From an uncultured Polaribacter sp. (lineage in GTDB: Bacteria; Bacteroidota; Bacteroidia; Flavobacteriales; Flavobacteriaceae), in assembly GCF_947500975.1 (NCBI RefSeq), contig NZ_CANMUE010000004.1, forward strand, positions 1 through 64,000: DNA of 64,000 nt, written 5' to 3'. Under the pieces are notes generated by a model that saw nothing but the letters and a program-made list of their open reading frames with translations, was not told the origin of the DNA and did no database searches. Both the position numbers and the translations under genes were made by a program. This document shows positions 8,455 through 16,524 of the stretch, in pieces (within the stretch, counting starts at the first letter, position 1; every line of letters begins with the position of its first letter).

Positions 8455-8500
8455 AAAAAAGCAAAAAACAGCAATTTAGGTTGCTGTTTTTTGCTTTTTT
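8455..8500. terminator. Bidirectional terminator overlapping the end of the DnaQ/GIY-YIG gene
   Basis: A perfect 20-bp stem (8455-8474 with 8481-8500) has a 6-base loop and A/T-rich ends on both sides. It can end the tRNA-Arg transcript on the plus strand and the convergent nuclease gene on the minus strand. The right arm lies inside the last codons of that gene. Confidence 0.9.
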
Positions 8501-9837
8501 AGATGAGTACTAAGAATCCTCTGAATATCTCTATTATCTTTTTTAGGTTCTACAAAAAACTGATAATCTTCTGGGTTTTCCAATTGTTCAGATTGCTGAG
8601 TATTAACATAACCAAAACCCTTATAAATTCCGTCTAAAATTAACGCAAAACCAATTTCATTTTTGGTTCTTCCTTTTTCTTTGATTACTAAATTTTCTGC
8701 GCCAATTCCTACTGATTTGATAGCTTCTGTAACTCGTTTATTATAATTTGAAACAGATTCTTTATCACAACAAATACCTTTACATTCTTTAATCTGATAA
8801 TGAAAGCAACTAGAAACATTGGTTTGTAAATGACAATATTTAGGGCACAATTCAAATTCTTTACACAAAGTTTCTAAATGATTTCTACATTCTGCAACAG
8901 AATAGTATTTCATGATTGCATTTGGAGTTAGTTTTAAGCGATTGTAAGCTAAATGAATAATTCCTTTTTGATCTTCATAAGAAAATAAACCAACCGATTC
9001 ACCAGCTCTTCTTTGTGCTCTATTATATTTAGGATAGAGTTTTTTAATCTCAGAAGACTCAAATAAAAGGGCTAATAATTCACTGCCAGTTTCTGAAAAA
9101 GAAATATCAGCGGTTTCTAAACACATGTTCTGCTCTTTTTTCTTTTTATCATAAAAATGACTGATAACTCTTTGTTTGATGTTATTTGCTTTACCTACAT
9201 AAATAACCTCTTTGGCTACGTTTTTAAAATAATAAACGCCATGTTTTTCAGGAAGATTATCGACTACTTTTTTATCTAAGAGTGGCGGTAAAGTTGCTTG
9301 TCTAGATTTAGGATTTAGAAAAGAATTAATGATAAAATTATTATCTCTTTGTATTAATCTTCTAAATAGTTCTGTGGTTGCTTCTGCATCGCCCTTTGCT
9401 CTGTGTCTTCCATTTATAGGAATGTTTTCTGATGTACAGATATTACCTAAACTATAAGAGCTTAAACCAGGTATTATTTTTCTAGATAAACGAACTGTGC
9501 ATAGTTTTTTTCGTTTAAAATCGAAGCCTAAATTTTTAAATTCTTCTTGAATAATATTATAATCGAAATTAACATTATGTGCCACAAAAATAGTGTTTTG
9601 TGTAATTTCTGCAACTTGTTTTGCTATTTCGTAAAACTTAGGTGCATTTCTAACCATGGCATTTGTGATGCCTGTAAGATTGGTTATAAAAGGTGGTATA
9701 TTTTGCTCAGGATTTACAAGAGATGTAAATTCATCAATTACAGTTTTTCCGTCAAAAACAAAAATGGATATTTCGGTTATTTTAGAACCTTTATATCCAT
9801 TCCCAGTAGTTTCTATGTCTACAACTGTATATAACAA
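8476..9837 (-). CDS. DnaQ-like exonuclease fused to a GIY-YIG (UvrC/Cho-type) nuclease
   Basis: The N-terminal about 170 residues form a DEDDh 3'-5' exonuclease: VVDIETTG holds D7 and E9, with HNVNFDYN and HRAKGDAEATTEL as the later motifs. A GIY-YIG nuclease domain follows at about 199-240 (GVYYF, then VIYVGKANNIKQRV), as in UvrC and Cho. A cysteine cluster begins at C331 (CPKYCHLQT, SSC, ECKGICC) and resembles the UvrC region that binds an iron-sulfur cluster. The family is known and probably acts in DNA repair. The start is TTG: the stop of rpe touches it, TAA lies directly upstream in frame, and no ATG is near the exonuclease motif. Confidence 0.88.
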   Translation of the reverse strand: MLYTVVDIETTGNGYKGSKITEISIFVFDGKTVIDEFTSLVNPEQNIPPFITNLTGITNAMVRNAPKFYEIAKQVAEITQNTIFVAHNVNFDYNIIQEEFKNLGFDFKRKKLCTVRLSRKIIPGLSSYSLGNICTSENIPINGRHRAKGDAEATTELFRRLIQRDNNFIINSFLNPKSRQATLPPLLDKKVVDNLPEKHGVYYFKNVAKEVIYVGKANNIKQRVISHFYDKKKKEQNMCLETADISFSETGSELLALLFESSEIKKLYPKYNRAQRRAGESVGLFSYEDQKGIIHLAYNRLKLTPNAIMKYYSVAECRNHLETLCKEFELCPKYCHLQTNVSSCFHYQIKECKGICCDKESVSNYNKRVTEAIKSVGIGAENLVIKEKGRTKNEIGFALILDGIYKGFGYVNTQQSEQLENPEDYQFFVEPKKDNRDIQRILSTHLKKQKTAT

Positions 9838-10494
9838 TTAATTGATTAAGTTTTTTAAATCTTCAATTGTTTCAGTCGGATTTTCACTTTTAAAAACATA
9901 ACTTCCAGCAACTAAAACATTAGCTCCAGCTTCTATTAATTTATTAGCATTTAGATTTGTTACCCCACCATCAATTTCTATTTGACAAGAAGATTCAGTA
10001 AATTCTATTAAATGTTTTAATTGATTGACTTTTTTATAAGTGTTTTCTATAAAAGATTGCCCTCCAAAACCAGGATTTACACTCATAATACAAACCAAAT
10101 CTAAATCTGCAATAATATCTTCTAAAACAGAGATTGGTGTATGAGGGTTTAATGCAACTCCTGCTTTCATTCCTGCTGCTTTTATAGCTTGAACAGTTCT
10201 GTGTAAATGTGTACAGGCTTCATAATGTACGGTTAGTATATTTGCGCCTAAATCTGCAAGAGTTTGTATGTATTGATCTGGATTTACAATCATTAAATGC
10301 ACATCAATTGTTTTGGTAGCATGTTTTGTAATTGCTTTTAAAACGGGCATTCCAAAAGAAATGTTAGGTACAAATACGCCATCCATAATATCAATATGAA
10401 ACCAATCCGCTTCACTATTGTTAACCATTTCTATGTCTCTTTGTAAATTAGCAAAATCTGCTGCTAAAATTGAAGGTGCAATTAAATTACTCAT
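9838..10494 (-). CDS. rpe: Ribulose-phosphate 3-epimerase
   Basis: Rpe interconverts ribulose 5-phosphate and xylulose 5-phosphate in the pentose phosphate pathway, in the cytoplasm. The 218-residue TIM barrel has the usual length. Visible motifs are APSILAADFANL at the start, the metal-ligand motif HIDIMDG (H33, D35), the VHLMI histidine, NPGFGGQ for phosphate contact, and EIDGGV with the second catalytic aspartate. Its stop directly abuts the TTG start of the downstream nuclease gene, so the two are almost certainly cotranscribed. A -7 box lies 32 bases upstream of the ATG. Confidence 0.96.
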   Translation of the reverse strand: MSNLIAPSILAADFANLQRDIEMVNNSEADWFHIDIMDGVFVPNISFGMPVLKAITKHATKTIDVHLMIVNPDQYIQTLADLGANILTVHYEACTHLHRTVQAIKAAGMKAGVALNPHTPISVLEDIIADLDLVCIMSVNPGFGGQSFIENTYKKVNQLKHLIEFTESSCQIEIDGGVTNLNANKLIEAGANVLVAGSYVFKSENPTETIEDLKNLIN

Positions 10495-10525
10495 TAGTTT
10501 ATTGTTGTGTTGTTATTTTATTGTG

Positions 10526-10533
10526 CAAAGGTA
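10526..10533 (-). promoter_or_regulatory. -7 box of the rpe promoter
   Basis: Read on the minus strand, TACCTTTG matches TAnnTTTG and lies 32 bases before the rpe ATG. A TTG (plus-strand 10549-10551) is 15 bases upstream, somewhat closer than the usual -33 spacing. Confidence 0.5.
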
Positions 10534-10540
10534 ATTAAAT

Positions 10541-10570
10541 TGTTATTGCAAGGTGCGAAGCAGTCTCTTA
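10541..10570. repeat. REP-like short element (ATTGC...GCAGT type)
   Basis: A 5-bp stem ATTGC/GCAGT (10545-10549 with 10560-10564, one G.U) encloses a 10-base loop and is followed by CTCTTA. It resembles, from memory, a degenerate copy of a short repeat (cATTGCGAGGaacGAAGCAATct form) common in Bacteroidota intergenic DNA. Confidence 0.5.
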
Positions 10571-10626
10571 AAAATATGACAATAATTAATATAAAGGTTC
10601 ATTTATATGTAATGTGCTATTTAAAC

Positions 10627-10716
10627 AAGCTTAGCCCCGATTGAACGGTTTGTTTGAGCTCTTTTTTATTCCTTTTTTGGATAAAAAAAGCGAGTAGTGA
10701 AAGCGGGAAATAGCTT
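10627..10716. repeat. 90-base foldback element ending in AGCCCCG / CGGGAAATAGCTT
   Basis: An imperfect long hairpin. AAGCT (10627-10631) pairs with AGCTT (10712-10716), CCCG (10636-10639) with CGGG (10704-10707), and an inner CTC plus T-run plus TCC arm pairs with GGA plus A-run plus GAG. The pattern recalls a recurring flavobacterial intergenic element. I cannot say whether it is a repeat, a small RNA or both. Confidence 0.5.
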
Positions 10717-10751
10717 CAAAAAAAACTCTCAAAAATGAATTTGAGAGTTTT
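10714..10751 (-). terminator. Terminator downstream of rpoD
   Basis: A perfect 12-bp stem (10722-10733 with 10740-10751) has a 6-base loop. On the minus strand a T-run follows. It lies 62 bases after the rpoD stop. Confidence 0.8.
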
Positions 10752-10813
10752 AAGTTTTTATTTAAAATTAAGCATTTAAGTATGAGTGAGATACTTAAAA
10801 TGGTCTCTGATCA

Positions 10814-11677
10814 TTAGCCTAAATATGTCATTAAAATTTTACTTCTAGAAGTGTGTTTTAATCTTCTAATTGCTTTTTCTTTAATTTGACGAACACGTTC
10901 TCTTGTTAAATCGAAAGTTTCACCAATTTCTTCTAATGTCATTGGTTGGTGTTCACCTAAACCAAAGTATAGTTTTACAACGTCTGCTTCTCTAGGTGTT
11001 AAGGTTTCAAGAGCTCTGTTTATTTCAATCCTTAAAGATTCATGAATTAAAACTCTATCAGGGTTTGGAGATTCTCCAGAATTTAAAACATCGTATAAAT
11101 TTGAATCTTCACCTTCAATTAAAGGAGCGTCCATAGATACGTGACGTCCAGAATTTTTCATCGATTCTTTTACGTCATTTACGGTCATGTCTAATTTCTT
11201 AGCAATTTCTTCCGGACTTGGAGGTCTTTCATTTTCTTGCTCTAAGAAAGCATACATTTTGTTAATTTTATTGATAGAACCAATTTTATTTAACGGTAAA
11301 CGTACAATTCTAGATTGTTCTGCTAAGGCTTGTAAGATTGATTGACGAATCCACCAAACAGCATATGATATAAATTTGAATCCACGAGTTTCATCAAAAC
11401 GTTTAGCAGCTTTAATTAAACCTAAGTTTCCTTCATTAATTAAATCTGGTAATGTTAATCCTTGATTTTGATATTGTTTTGCAACAGATACAACAAATCT
11501 TAAATTGGCCTTTGTTAATTTTTCTAAAGCTCTTTGATCTCCAGCTTTAATAAGTTGAGCTAATTCTACTTCTTCATCAGCAGTAATTAAATCTACTTTA
11601 CCAATTTCTTGTAAGTATTTGTCTAAGGAAGCAGTTTCTCTATTAGTAACCTGCTTTGTAATTTTAAGTTGTCTCAT
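10814..11677 (-). CDS. rpoD: Primary RNA polymerase sigma factor (sigma-A type)
   Basis: This 287-residue sigma-70 protein begins directly with a region 1.2-like segment ([16 protein letters not shown]) and has no region 1.1, the form typical of the Bacteroidota housekeeping sigma factor. Region 2 is very conserved ([30 protein letters not shown]) and region 3 follows. Region 4 has the helix-turn-helix [26 protein letters not shown]. This factor recognises -33 TTG / -7 TAnnTTTG promoters, many of which can be seen in this window. I find no -7 box in its own 199-bp upstream gap. A terminator lies downstream. Confidence 0.95.
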   Translation of the reverse strand: MRQLKITKQVTNRETASLDKYLQEIGKVDLITADEEVELAQLIKAGDQRALEKLTKANLRFVVSVAKQYQNQGLTLPDLINEGNLGLIKAAKRFDETRGFKFISYAVWWIRQSILQALAEQSRIVRLPLNKIGSINKINKMYAFLEQENERPPSPEEIAKKLDMTVNDVKESMKNSGRHVSMDAPLIEGEDSNLYDVLNSGESPNPDRVLIHESLRIEINRALETLTPREADVVKLYFGLGEHQPMTLEEIGETFDLTRERVRQIKEKAIRRLKHTSRSKILMTYLG

Positions 11678-11876
11678 CTAATTATCTAAAAATTTTTTAA
11701 TGGATTAATAATCACACTACAACTACTTATACGTTGGTTTTTAAATTTATGTTACAAAAAAAATCATTTTTTTTCTTAAAAGATAAAATAATACTTTTCA
11801 ACGTGTAAAAATATCAACTTAGCTTTTTAAAAAAAATGTGTGTGACTTATTATTTTTATTTGTGTCAAAAAAATAA

Positions 11877-12452
11877 TTGAATTTGACAAACATTAATGTA
11901 CATAAATTTTCTGATGAAGAATTGGTTTTTAAAATTGTAGAAACTAACAACTCGCAATTATTTGCAATTTTATATGATAGGTTTTCTAAGATAGTTTATA
12001 ATAAGTGTTATGGCTTTGCTAAAAATAAAGAGGAAGCGGAAGATTTAACACATGATGTTTTTGTAAGGTTATTTGTAAAGCTAAAAACTTTTAAAGGAAA
12101 CTCTAAGTTTTCTACTTGGTTGTATTCTTTTACATATAATTTTTGTGTAAATTATGTACAAAGAGATAAACATAAAAAGCAAGAAAGAAATACTGTAGTT
12201 ACAGATAATATTAAAGAAGATAGTGCATTTGAAGAAGTAGAAGATGTAAAATTATTTGAATTAAAATCAGAAAAGTTAGCAAAAGCTTTATCGCTTATAG
12301 ACCCAAAAGATAAAATGATTTTATTAATGAAATATCAAGATGATATGAGTATTAAAGAAATTAAAGAGGTATTGGGTGTCGGAGAAAGTGCTGTTAAAAT
12401 GAGAGTTAAAAGAGCAAAAGCCAGGGTGATTAGTACCTATGAAGAACTATAA
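11877..12452 (+). CDS. RNA polymerase sigma factor, ECF-like sigma-70 family
   Basis: The 191-residue protein has sigma region 2 (LYDRFSKIVYNKCYGF, EAEDLTHDVFVRLF, FSTWLYSFTYNF) and region 4 (LIDPKDKMILLMKYQDDMSIKEIKEVLGVGESAVKMRVKRAK), the two-domain layout of ECF factors. The start is TTG at 11877, with TAA directly upstream in frame. A second TTG lies two codons on at 11883, and no ATG is available before region 2. It leads a probable three-gene operon with a 63-residue protein and an MscS-like channel. No classical anti-sigma gene is next to it. A link to osmotic or envelope stress is my inference from the channel gene. Confidence 0.85.
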   Translation: MNLTNINVHKFSDEELVFKIVETNNSQLFAILYDRFSKIVYNKCYGFAKNKEEAEDLTHDVFVRLFVKLKTFKGNSKFSTWLYSFTYNFCVNYVQRDKHKKQERNTVVTDNIKEDSAFEEVEDVKLFELKSEKLAKALSLIDPKDKMILLMKYQDDMSIKEIKEVLGVGESAVKMRVKRAKARVISTYEEL

Positions 12453-12455
12453 AAT

Positions 12456-12647
12456 ATGAGTAATCCCTTTAAAAAAATATTAAGTCATTACGAAGTACCA
12501 GAAGTATTAAAGAAGAAGGTATTAAATGATGTTAATTTGATCAGACTCACTTTAGATATTGCAGATTTGTTTTTGGTAAAATGTCCAAATACTATTGCCG
12601 ATTTCTTTGAGGGTGATACTACAAAAAAGAAAATAAAGACTAAATAA
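12456..12647 (+). CDS. Small conserved-looking protein of unknown function (63 residues)
   Basis: The ATG lies 3 bases after the sigma-factor stop, and the next gene starts 11 bases after its own stop, so it sits firmly inside an operon. The product begins MSNPFKKILSHYEVPEVLKKKV, has a central amphipathic stretch (LIRLTLDIADLFLVKCPNTI) and ends in a lysine-rich tail. There is no signal peptide and no clear membrane helix. I believe similar proteins accompany this sigma factor in other Flavobacteriaceae, but I cannot confirm that here. Its place directly after a sigma gene is where an anti-sigma factor would be expected. Function is unknown. Confidence 0.75.
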   Translation: MSNPFKKILSHYEVPEVLKKKVLNDVNLIRLTLDIADLFLVKCPNTIADFFEGDTTKKKIKTK

Positions 12648-12658
12648 AAACAACAATA

Positions 12659-13489
12659 ATGAAATTATTAATGCCTTTGCAATCTGAATTAGATTTAAGT
12701 TTTTTACAAGATCTTTGGAGTAATTTTTTAAGCTTTTTACCACAATTATTTAAAGGGCTAGCTTTTATTATTTTAGGGTGGATTATTATAAAATTTATTT
12801 TATATGTTATTAAAAAAGGACTTGGTTTTACCAATATTGATAGTTTACCAGAAAAACTAAATGTTAATGAAATTTTTGGAAATGCTGCCATTAAAATAGA
12901 GCCTACCAAAGTTATAGTAACTACTATAAAATGGATATTAATTTTAATTTTTGTAATCGTTGGCTCTGAGTTTTTAGGTTTAAGAATGGTCTCAGAACAA
13001 TTAAGTAATATAATTGCATATTTGCCTAAATTTATTAGCGCTTTAATGATATTTGCCATAGGTATTTATATTGCTAATATTGCAAAAAAAGCTGTTTTTG
13101 GTATGTTTTCTTCTTTAGAATTGAGTGGAGGAAACTTAATTGGTAACATTATTTTTTATATAATTTCAATAATAGTAAGTGTTACAGCGTTAAACCAAGC
13201 AGGTGTTAATACAGATTTGATTACTAATAATTTATCTATTATCTTTGCATCAATTTTAGCGGCATTTACAATTGCTTTTGGAATAGGTTCAACAGATATA
13301 ATAAAAAGATTATTATTTGGTTATTATTCTAGAAAGAATTTAAATGTTGGAAATAGAATTATAATCAATGATGTTGAAGGTGTTGTTGAATCTATAGATA
13401 ATATATGTATGGTGCTATCTACTGAAAAGGGAAAAATAATTTATCCTATAAAAGAGATAGTTGATAATAAAGTACAATTGTTGAGTTAA
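12659..13489 (+). CDS. Mechanosensitive channel (MscS-like) family membrane protein
   Basis: The 276-residue protein has about five hydrophobic helices: about 25-50, 88-105, 115-140, 160-178 and 187-210. A glycine- and alanine-rich last helix (ASILAAFTIAFGIGSTDIIKRLLFGYY) then leads into a short beta domain (VGNRIIINDVEGVVESI), as in small MscS-type channels. It would act in the inner membrane as a pressure-relief pore or a conserved-helix relative. It is the last gene of the sigma-factor operon, and a terminator follows about 65 bases after its stop. Confidence 0.8.
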   Translation: MKLLMPLQSELDLSFLQDLWSNFLSFLPQLFKGLAFIILGWIIIKFILYVIKKGLGFTNIDSLPEKLNVNEIFGNAAIKIEPTKVIVTTIKWILILIFVIVGSEFLGLRMVSEQLSNIIAYLPKFISALMIFAIGIYIANIAKKAVFGMFSSLELSGGNLIGNIIFYIISIIVSVTALNQAGVNTDLITNNLSIIFASILAAFTIAFGIGSTDIIKRLLFGYYSRKNLNVGNRIIINDVEGVVESIDNICMVLSTEKGKIIYPIKEIVDNKVQLLS

Positions 13490-13555
13490 CAACTCAATTA
13501 CAATCTGATAGGAAGTTGGGGGACTAACTATCATGAGTGATTTAATCACAAAAAG

Positions 13556-13585
13556 AAAGACCGCTTAACAGCGGTCTTTTTATTT
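13556..13585. terminator. Bidirectional terminator between the channel gene and the nucleoside kinase gene
   Basis: A perfect 10-bp stem, AAAGACCGCT/AGCGGTCTTT (13556-13565 with 13570-13579), has a TAAC loop. A-rich sequence flanks it on the left and T-rich on the right, so it suits both convergent genes. Confidence 0.9.
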
Positions 13586-13606
13586 TTATAAGTTATACTT
13601 TATTTT

Positions 13607-14221
13607 TTAAAATAAACCATTTATTTGAGAGTCAATTCTATCAATAATAAAGCCTAGGTCTTCTTGGTTATCAACAAAGTCTAATTTATCAACATCAATT
13701 ATCAAAAGCTTACCTTTTGTGTAAGTGGAAATCCAAGCTTCATAGCGTTCATTTAATCTGCTTAAATAATCAATACTTATAGAGTTTTCATAATCTCTTC
13801 CTCGTTTGTGAATTTGCCCAACTAAGGTTGAAATATCAGCACGTAAATAAATTAATAAATCGGGAGGAGAAACTAAGTTTTCCATCAAATCAAATAAAGA
13901 ACTATAGTTGTTATAATCTCTATTTGTCATTAAACCCATGGCGTGTAAATTTGGGGCAAAAATATGGGCATCTTCATAGATAGTTCTATCTTGAATAATG
14001 TTTTTACCAGATTCTCTTAACTCTAAAATTTGACGAAAACGACTATTTAAAAAATAAACCTGTAAATTAAAAGACCAACGCTCCATTTCTGAATAAAAAT
14101 CATCTAAATACGGATTCTCATCAACAGATTCAAAGTGAGGTTTCCATTTATAATGTTTTGCTAAAAGTTTAGTTAGTGTAGTTTTTCCAGCGCCAATATT
14201 ACCAGCAATTGCAACGTGCAT
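13607..14221 (-). CDS. Deoxynucleoside kinase family protein
   Basis: The 204-residue cytoplasmic enzyme phosphorylates deoxynucleosides (salvage of dNTP precursors). The P-loop GNIGAGKTTL begins at residue 7. The substrate-binding features ENPYLDDFY and QDRTIYEDAHIF are present, and the lid arginines lie in HKRGRDYE. Which base it prefers cannot be told from the sequence. It lies alone on the minus strand between a shared terminator and the response-regulator gene, with a 53-base gap upstream. A one-mismatch -7 box (CTAAGGTA on the plus strand) lies in that gap. Confidence 0.9.
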   Translation of the reverse strand: MHVAIAGNIGAGKTTLTKLLAKHYKWKPHFESVDENPYLDDFYSEMERWSFNLQVYFLNSRFRQILELRESGKNIIQDRTIYEDAHIFAPNLHAMGLMTNRDYNNYSSLFDLMENLVSPPDLLIYLRADISTLVGQIHKRGRDYENSISIDYLSRLNERYEAWISTYTKGKLLIIDVDKLDFVDNQEDLGFIIDRIDSQINGLF

Positions 14222-14274
14222 ATAAAAGAGTTATAAATTATAAGGATTGCTAAGGTACTAAAAATAATAAATGA

Positions 14275-14955
14275 TTAACAGATTAATTTATAACCATACC
14301 CTCTGATATTTATAATTTTGATGTTTTTATCTTTTTTTAACTTTTTACGTAGTTTACTAATAAAAACATCCATGCTTCTAGCATTAAAAAAATCATCATT
14401 TCCCCAAAGTTTATTTAATATAAATGTTCTGTCTAAAACTTCATTTTTCTTTTCATGAAGGTAAAAAAGAAGTTGAGCTTCTCTATGAGTTAATTGTTCA
14501 GCAGTTTCTGACAAAAATCGTAATGTCTGTTTTGTAGAATTAAAAGAGAATTTACCAATTTTAATATTTTCAATATTCGTTTTTAACTCTATTCTATCTA
14601 ATAAAGATTTAATTCTAACGATTAACTCTTCCATAGAAAAAGGTTTTTTTAAATAATCATTTCCTCCATGATTAAAGCCTTCTAAAACATCAATAGTTTG
14701 TGATTTGGCTGTTAAAAATATTATTGGAATACTTTTGTTTTTTACTCTTATTTCTTTGGCTAAAGTAAATCCATCTTTTTTAGGCATCATTACATCTAAC
14801 ACTAAAATATCAGGATTTTCTTGTTGATATGATTCAAAAGCTTCTTCTCCATTTTCGGCATGAAAAACAACAAAGTTTCTTGTTTCTAAACTCTCTTTTA
14901 CAATCATTCCTAAACTAGCTTCATCCTCAGCTAAAAGTACTTTTATCTTACTCAT
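14275..14955 (-). CDS. OmpR-family response regulator
   Basis: The protein has an N-terminal receiver domain with acidic pocket E10/D11 and phospho-acceptor D54 (LVLDVMMP), the switch residues T and K (FLTAKS, KKPF), and a C-terminal winged-helix DNA-binding domain (LTHREAQLLFYL, SMDVFISKLRKKL). At 226 residues it has the standard length. Its start overlaps the end of the histidine kinase gene by 8 bases, so the pair is translationally coupled. It resembles the RprY-type regulators of the phylum. OmpR-type regulators bind direct repeats, and such repeats lie beyond the kinase gene at 16525-16550. Confidence 0.93.
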   Translation of the reverse strand: MSKIKVLLAEDEASLGMIVKESLETRNFVVFHAENGEEAFESYQQENPDILVLDVMMPKKDGFTLAKEIRVKNKSIPIIFLTAKSQTIDVLEGFNHGGNDYLKKPFSMEELIVRIKSLLDRIELKTNIENIKIGKFSFNSTKQTLRFLSETAEQLTHREAQLLFYLHEKKNEVLDRTFILNKLWGNDDFFNARSMDVFISKLRKKLKKDKNIKIINIRGYGYKLIC

Positions 14956-16486
14956 TTGGAAGTGTTATTTTAAAAACGGTTTTTTTATTGTTTGATAAAA
15001 GGGTGAGATTACCATCATGTTTTTCGATGATTTTTTTGCTGTAATATAAGCCAATTCCAAATCCCTTTACATTATGAGTATTACCTTTTGGAACTCTATA
15101 AAATTTATCAAAAATCTTTTCTTGTTGATTTTTTTCTATTCCATTTCCGTCATCAGAAACACTAATTTCCGTAGATTTAAAAAATGAATTTATATTTATT
15201 TCAATATGATTTCCCCCATATTTTATAGCATTATCAATTAAGTTTGAAATAACGTTTTCAAAATGAAAAACATCTACATTTATAAAAATGGGTTCTAAAT
15301 TATAAGTAAAAGTTAATTCTTTTTTGTCAGTTAATAATTGATGCTTATTTACAATTTTATTTGTTATTTCAATAATATCAATTTGCTCTTTTTTTAGTAA
15401 TAATTGCTCACTATCCAATGTAGCAGTTTCCAATAATTTTTCAACCATTTGATGTAATTTTTTTAATTGAATAGTAGACAAAGAAAGATACTTTTGAGTT
15501 TTTTGTTTGTCATCTAAAACATTAAAATTTTCAATAGCTTCAATAGCTGTAGAAACAGTTGTTATCGGTGTTTTAAATTCGTGTGTAATATTGCTAATTA
15601 AATCGTTTTTAATAGTTGCTAATTCTTTTTGTTGATTGATTATTTTTAGCAAATAAAATAACGAAGCAATAACAGCTAATGATAATAAAAAGGATAAGAA
15701 AATGCCAAAATAACTTCTTTTTAAAGCTTCAAAATTAGTGTTATTATATACTAATTGTAACTCTTCATCATTTTTTAAATAAGTGGATTTTGAGCTGATT
15801 ATGGTTGGTGACTCTTTAAAAATTAAAGAATCTTTTGAAGTGTAAAAAATAGTATCTTTTTTAAAATGATTAAAAATGTATTGAATGGGAATTTTTTTAG
15901 CTTTAAGTTGATTTTTAATTAAAGAGTCTAATTGGTAATATTCAATAGAATTAGAAGTGACTGAGAAAAATATTGGTTTTAAATTTTTCAACATTCTTAT
16001 GCTATCTGCAGCTTTTTGACCATTAAAGTATTTAAAACTAGTATAGTTTTTTGAATTATTTTTTGTACCATAATTTTTAATTATTGAGTCTGTTTTTCTA
16101 GCATCTTCATTGTCATCAGTTGAAAAAGAAATATTTGTTATTTCAAGTTTGGGTTTATTTTTTAAAGTATCTTTTTTAAAAAAAGATTTTAATTTTTTTA
16201 AACTTTTAGAATGACTAACAATAGAATCAAAACGTAAATTTTGAAGAAAAATAGAATCACTTTTTGTATTTGTATCTCCAAAATTGATAATTGTAGTAAT
16301 ATCTTCTTTAGCTAATTTTGCATAATATTCTTCAATAGCATTATCTAAACTCAACTGAATTTCATTAGCAACTCTTTGTTTATTTTCTTGATAATTTTTA
16401 TTGTTCCAATAAAATTGTACAGTAATTGTTGTAATAATTGTTATTATAATTAAGTAAAGAATCCATCTATGCTTTTGCGTATTCAT
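14948..16486 (-). CDS. Sensor histidine kinase (two transmembrane helices)
   Basis: Residues about 8-27 and 258-280 are membrane helices bracketing a periplasmic sensor region of about 230 residues, rich in Lys, Ser and Asn and without a recognised fold. A dimerisation/phospho-acceptor domain follows with ISNITHEFKTP, where H302 is the phosphorylation site. The ATPase domain has N (SNLIDNAIKYGG), G1 (SDDGNGI), F (FDKFYR) and G2 (GFGIGLYYSK) boxes. It partners the overlapping response regulator. A -7 box lies only 4 bases before the ATG, which suggests a very short leader. The divergent gene is a GLPGLI protein, a likely regulatory target. Confidence 0.93.
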   Translation of the reverse strand: MNTQKHRWILYLIIITIITTITVQFYWNNKNYQENKQRVANEIQLSLDNAIEEYYAKLAKEDITTIINFGDTNTKSDSIFLQNLRFDSIVSHSKSLKKLKSFFKKDTLKNKPKLEITNISFSTDDNEDARKTDSIIKNYGTKNNSKNYTSFKYFNGQKAADSIRMLKNLKPIFFSVTSNSIEYYQLDSLIKNQLKAKKIPIQYIFNHFKKDTIFYTSKDSLIFKESPTIISSKSTYLKNDEELQLVYNNTNFEALKRSYFGIFLSFLLSLAVIASLFYLLKIINQQKELATIKNDLISNITHEFKTPITTVSTAIEAIENFNVLDDKQKTQKYLSLSTIQLKKLHQMVEKLLETATLDSEQLLLKKEQIDIIEITNKIVNKHQLLTDKKELTFTYNLEPIFINVDVFHFENVISNLIDNAIKYGGNHIEININSFFKSTEISVSDDGNGIEKNQQEKIFDKFYRVPKGNTHNVKGFGIGLYYSKKIIEKHDGNLTLLSNNKKTVFKITLPNE

Positions 16487-16490
16487 GTTT

Positions 16491-16498
16491 CAAAGATA
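16491..16498 (-). promoter_or_regulatory. -7 box of the two-component operon
   Basis: On the minus strand TATCTTTG matches TAnnTTTG but ends 4 bases before the kinase ATG. The transcript would be leaderless or nearly so if this box is used. Confidence 0.45.
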
Positions 16499-16524
16499 GC
16501 CAGTAAATTTTATAATAACAGTTG

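Larger units (their letters stand above)
10495..10813. other. 318-bp gap between rpoD and rpe carrying two repeat elements
   Basis: This gap holds, from left to right, the rpe promoter (reverse), a short REP-like element, a 90-base imperfect foldback element and the rpoD terminator (reverse). I find no coding sequence. The elements are listed separately. Confidence 0.7.

Noticed and set aside
12640..13059. Antisense open frame of 139 residues opposite the MscS-like gene
   Set aside because: It lies fully across the channel and small-protein genes, whose families and spacing are convincing; its composition is that of a shadow frame.
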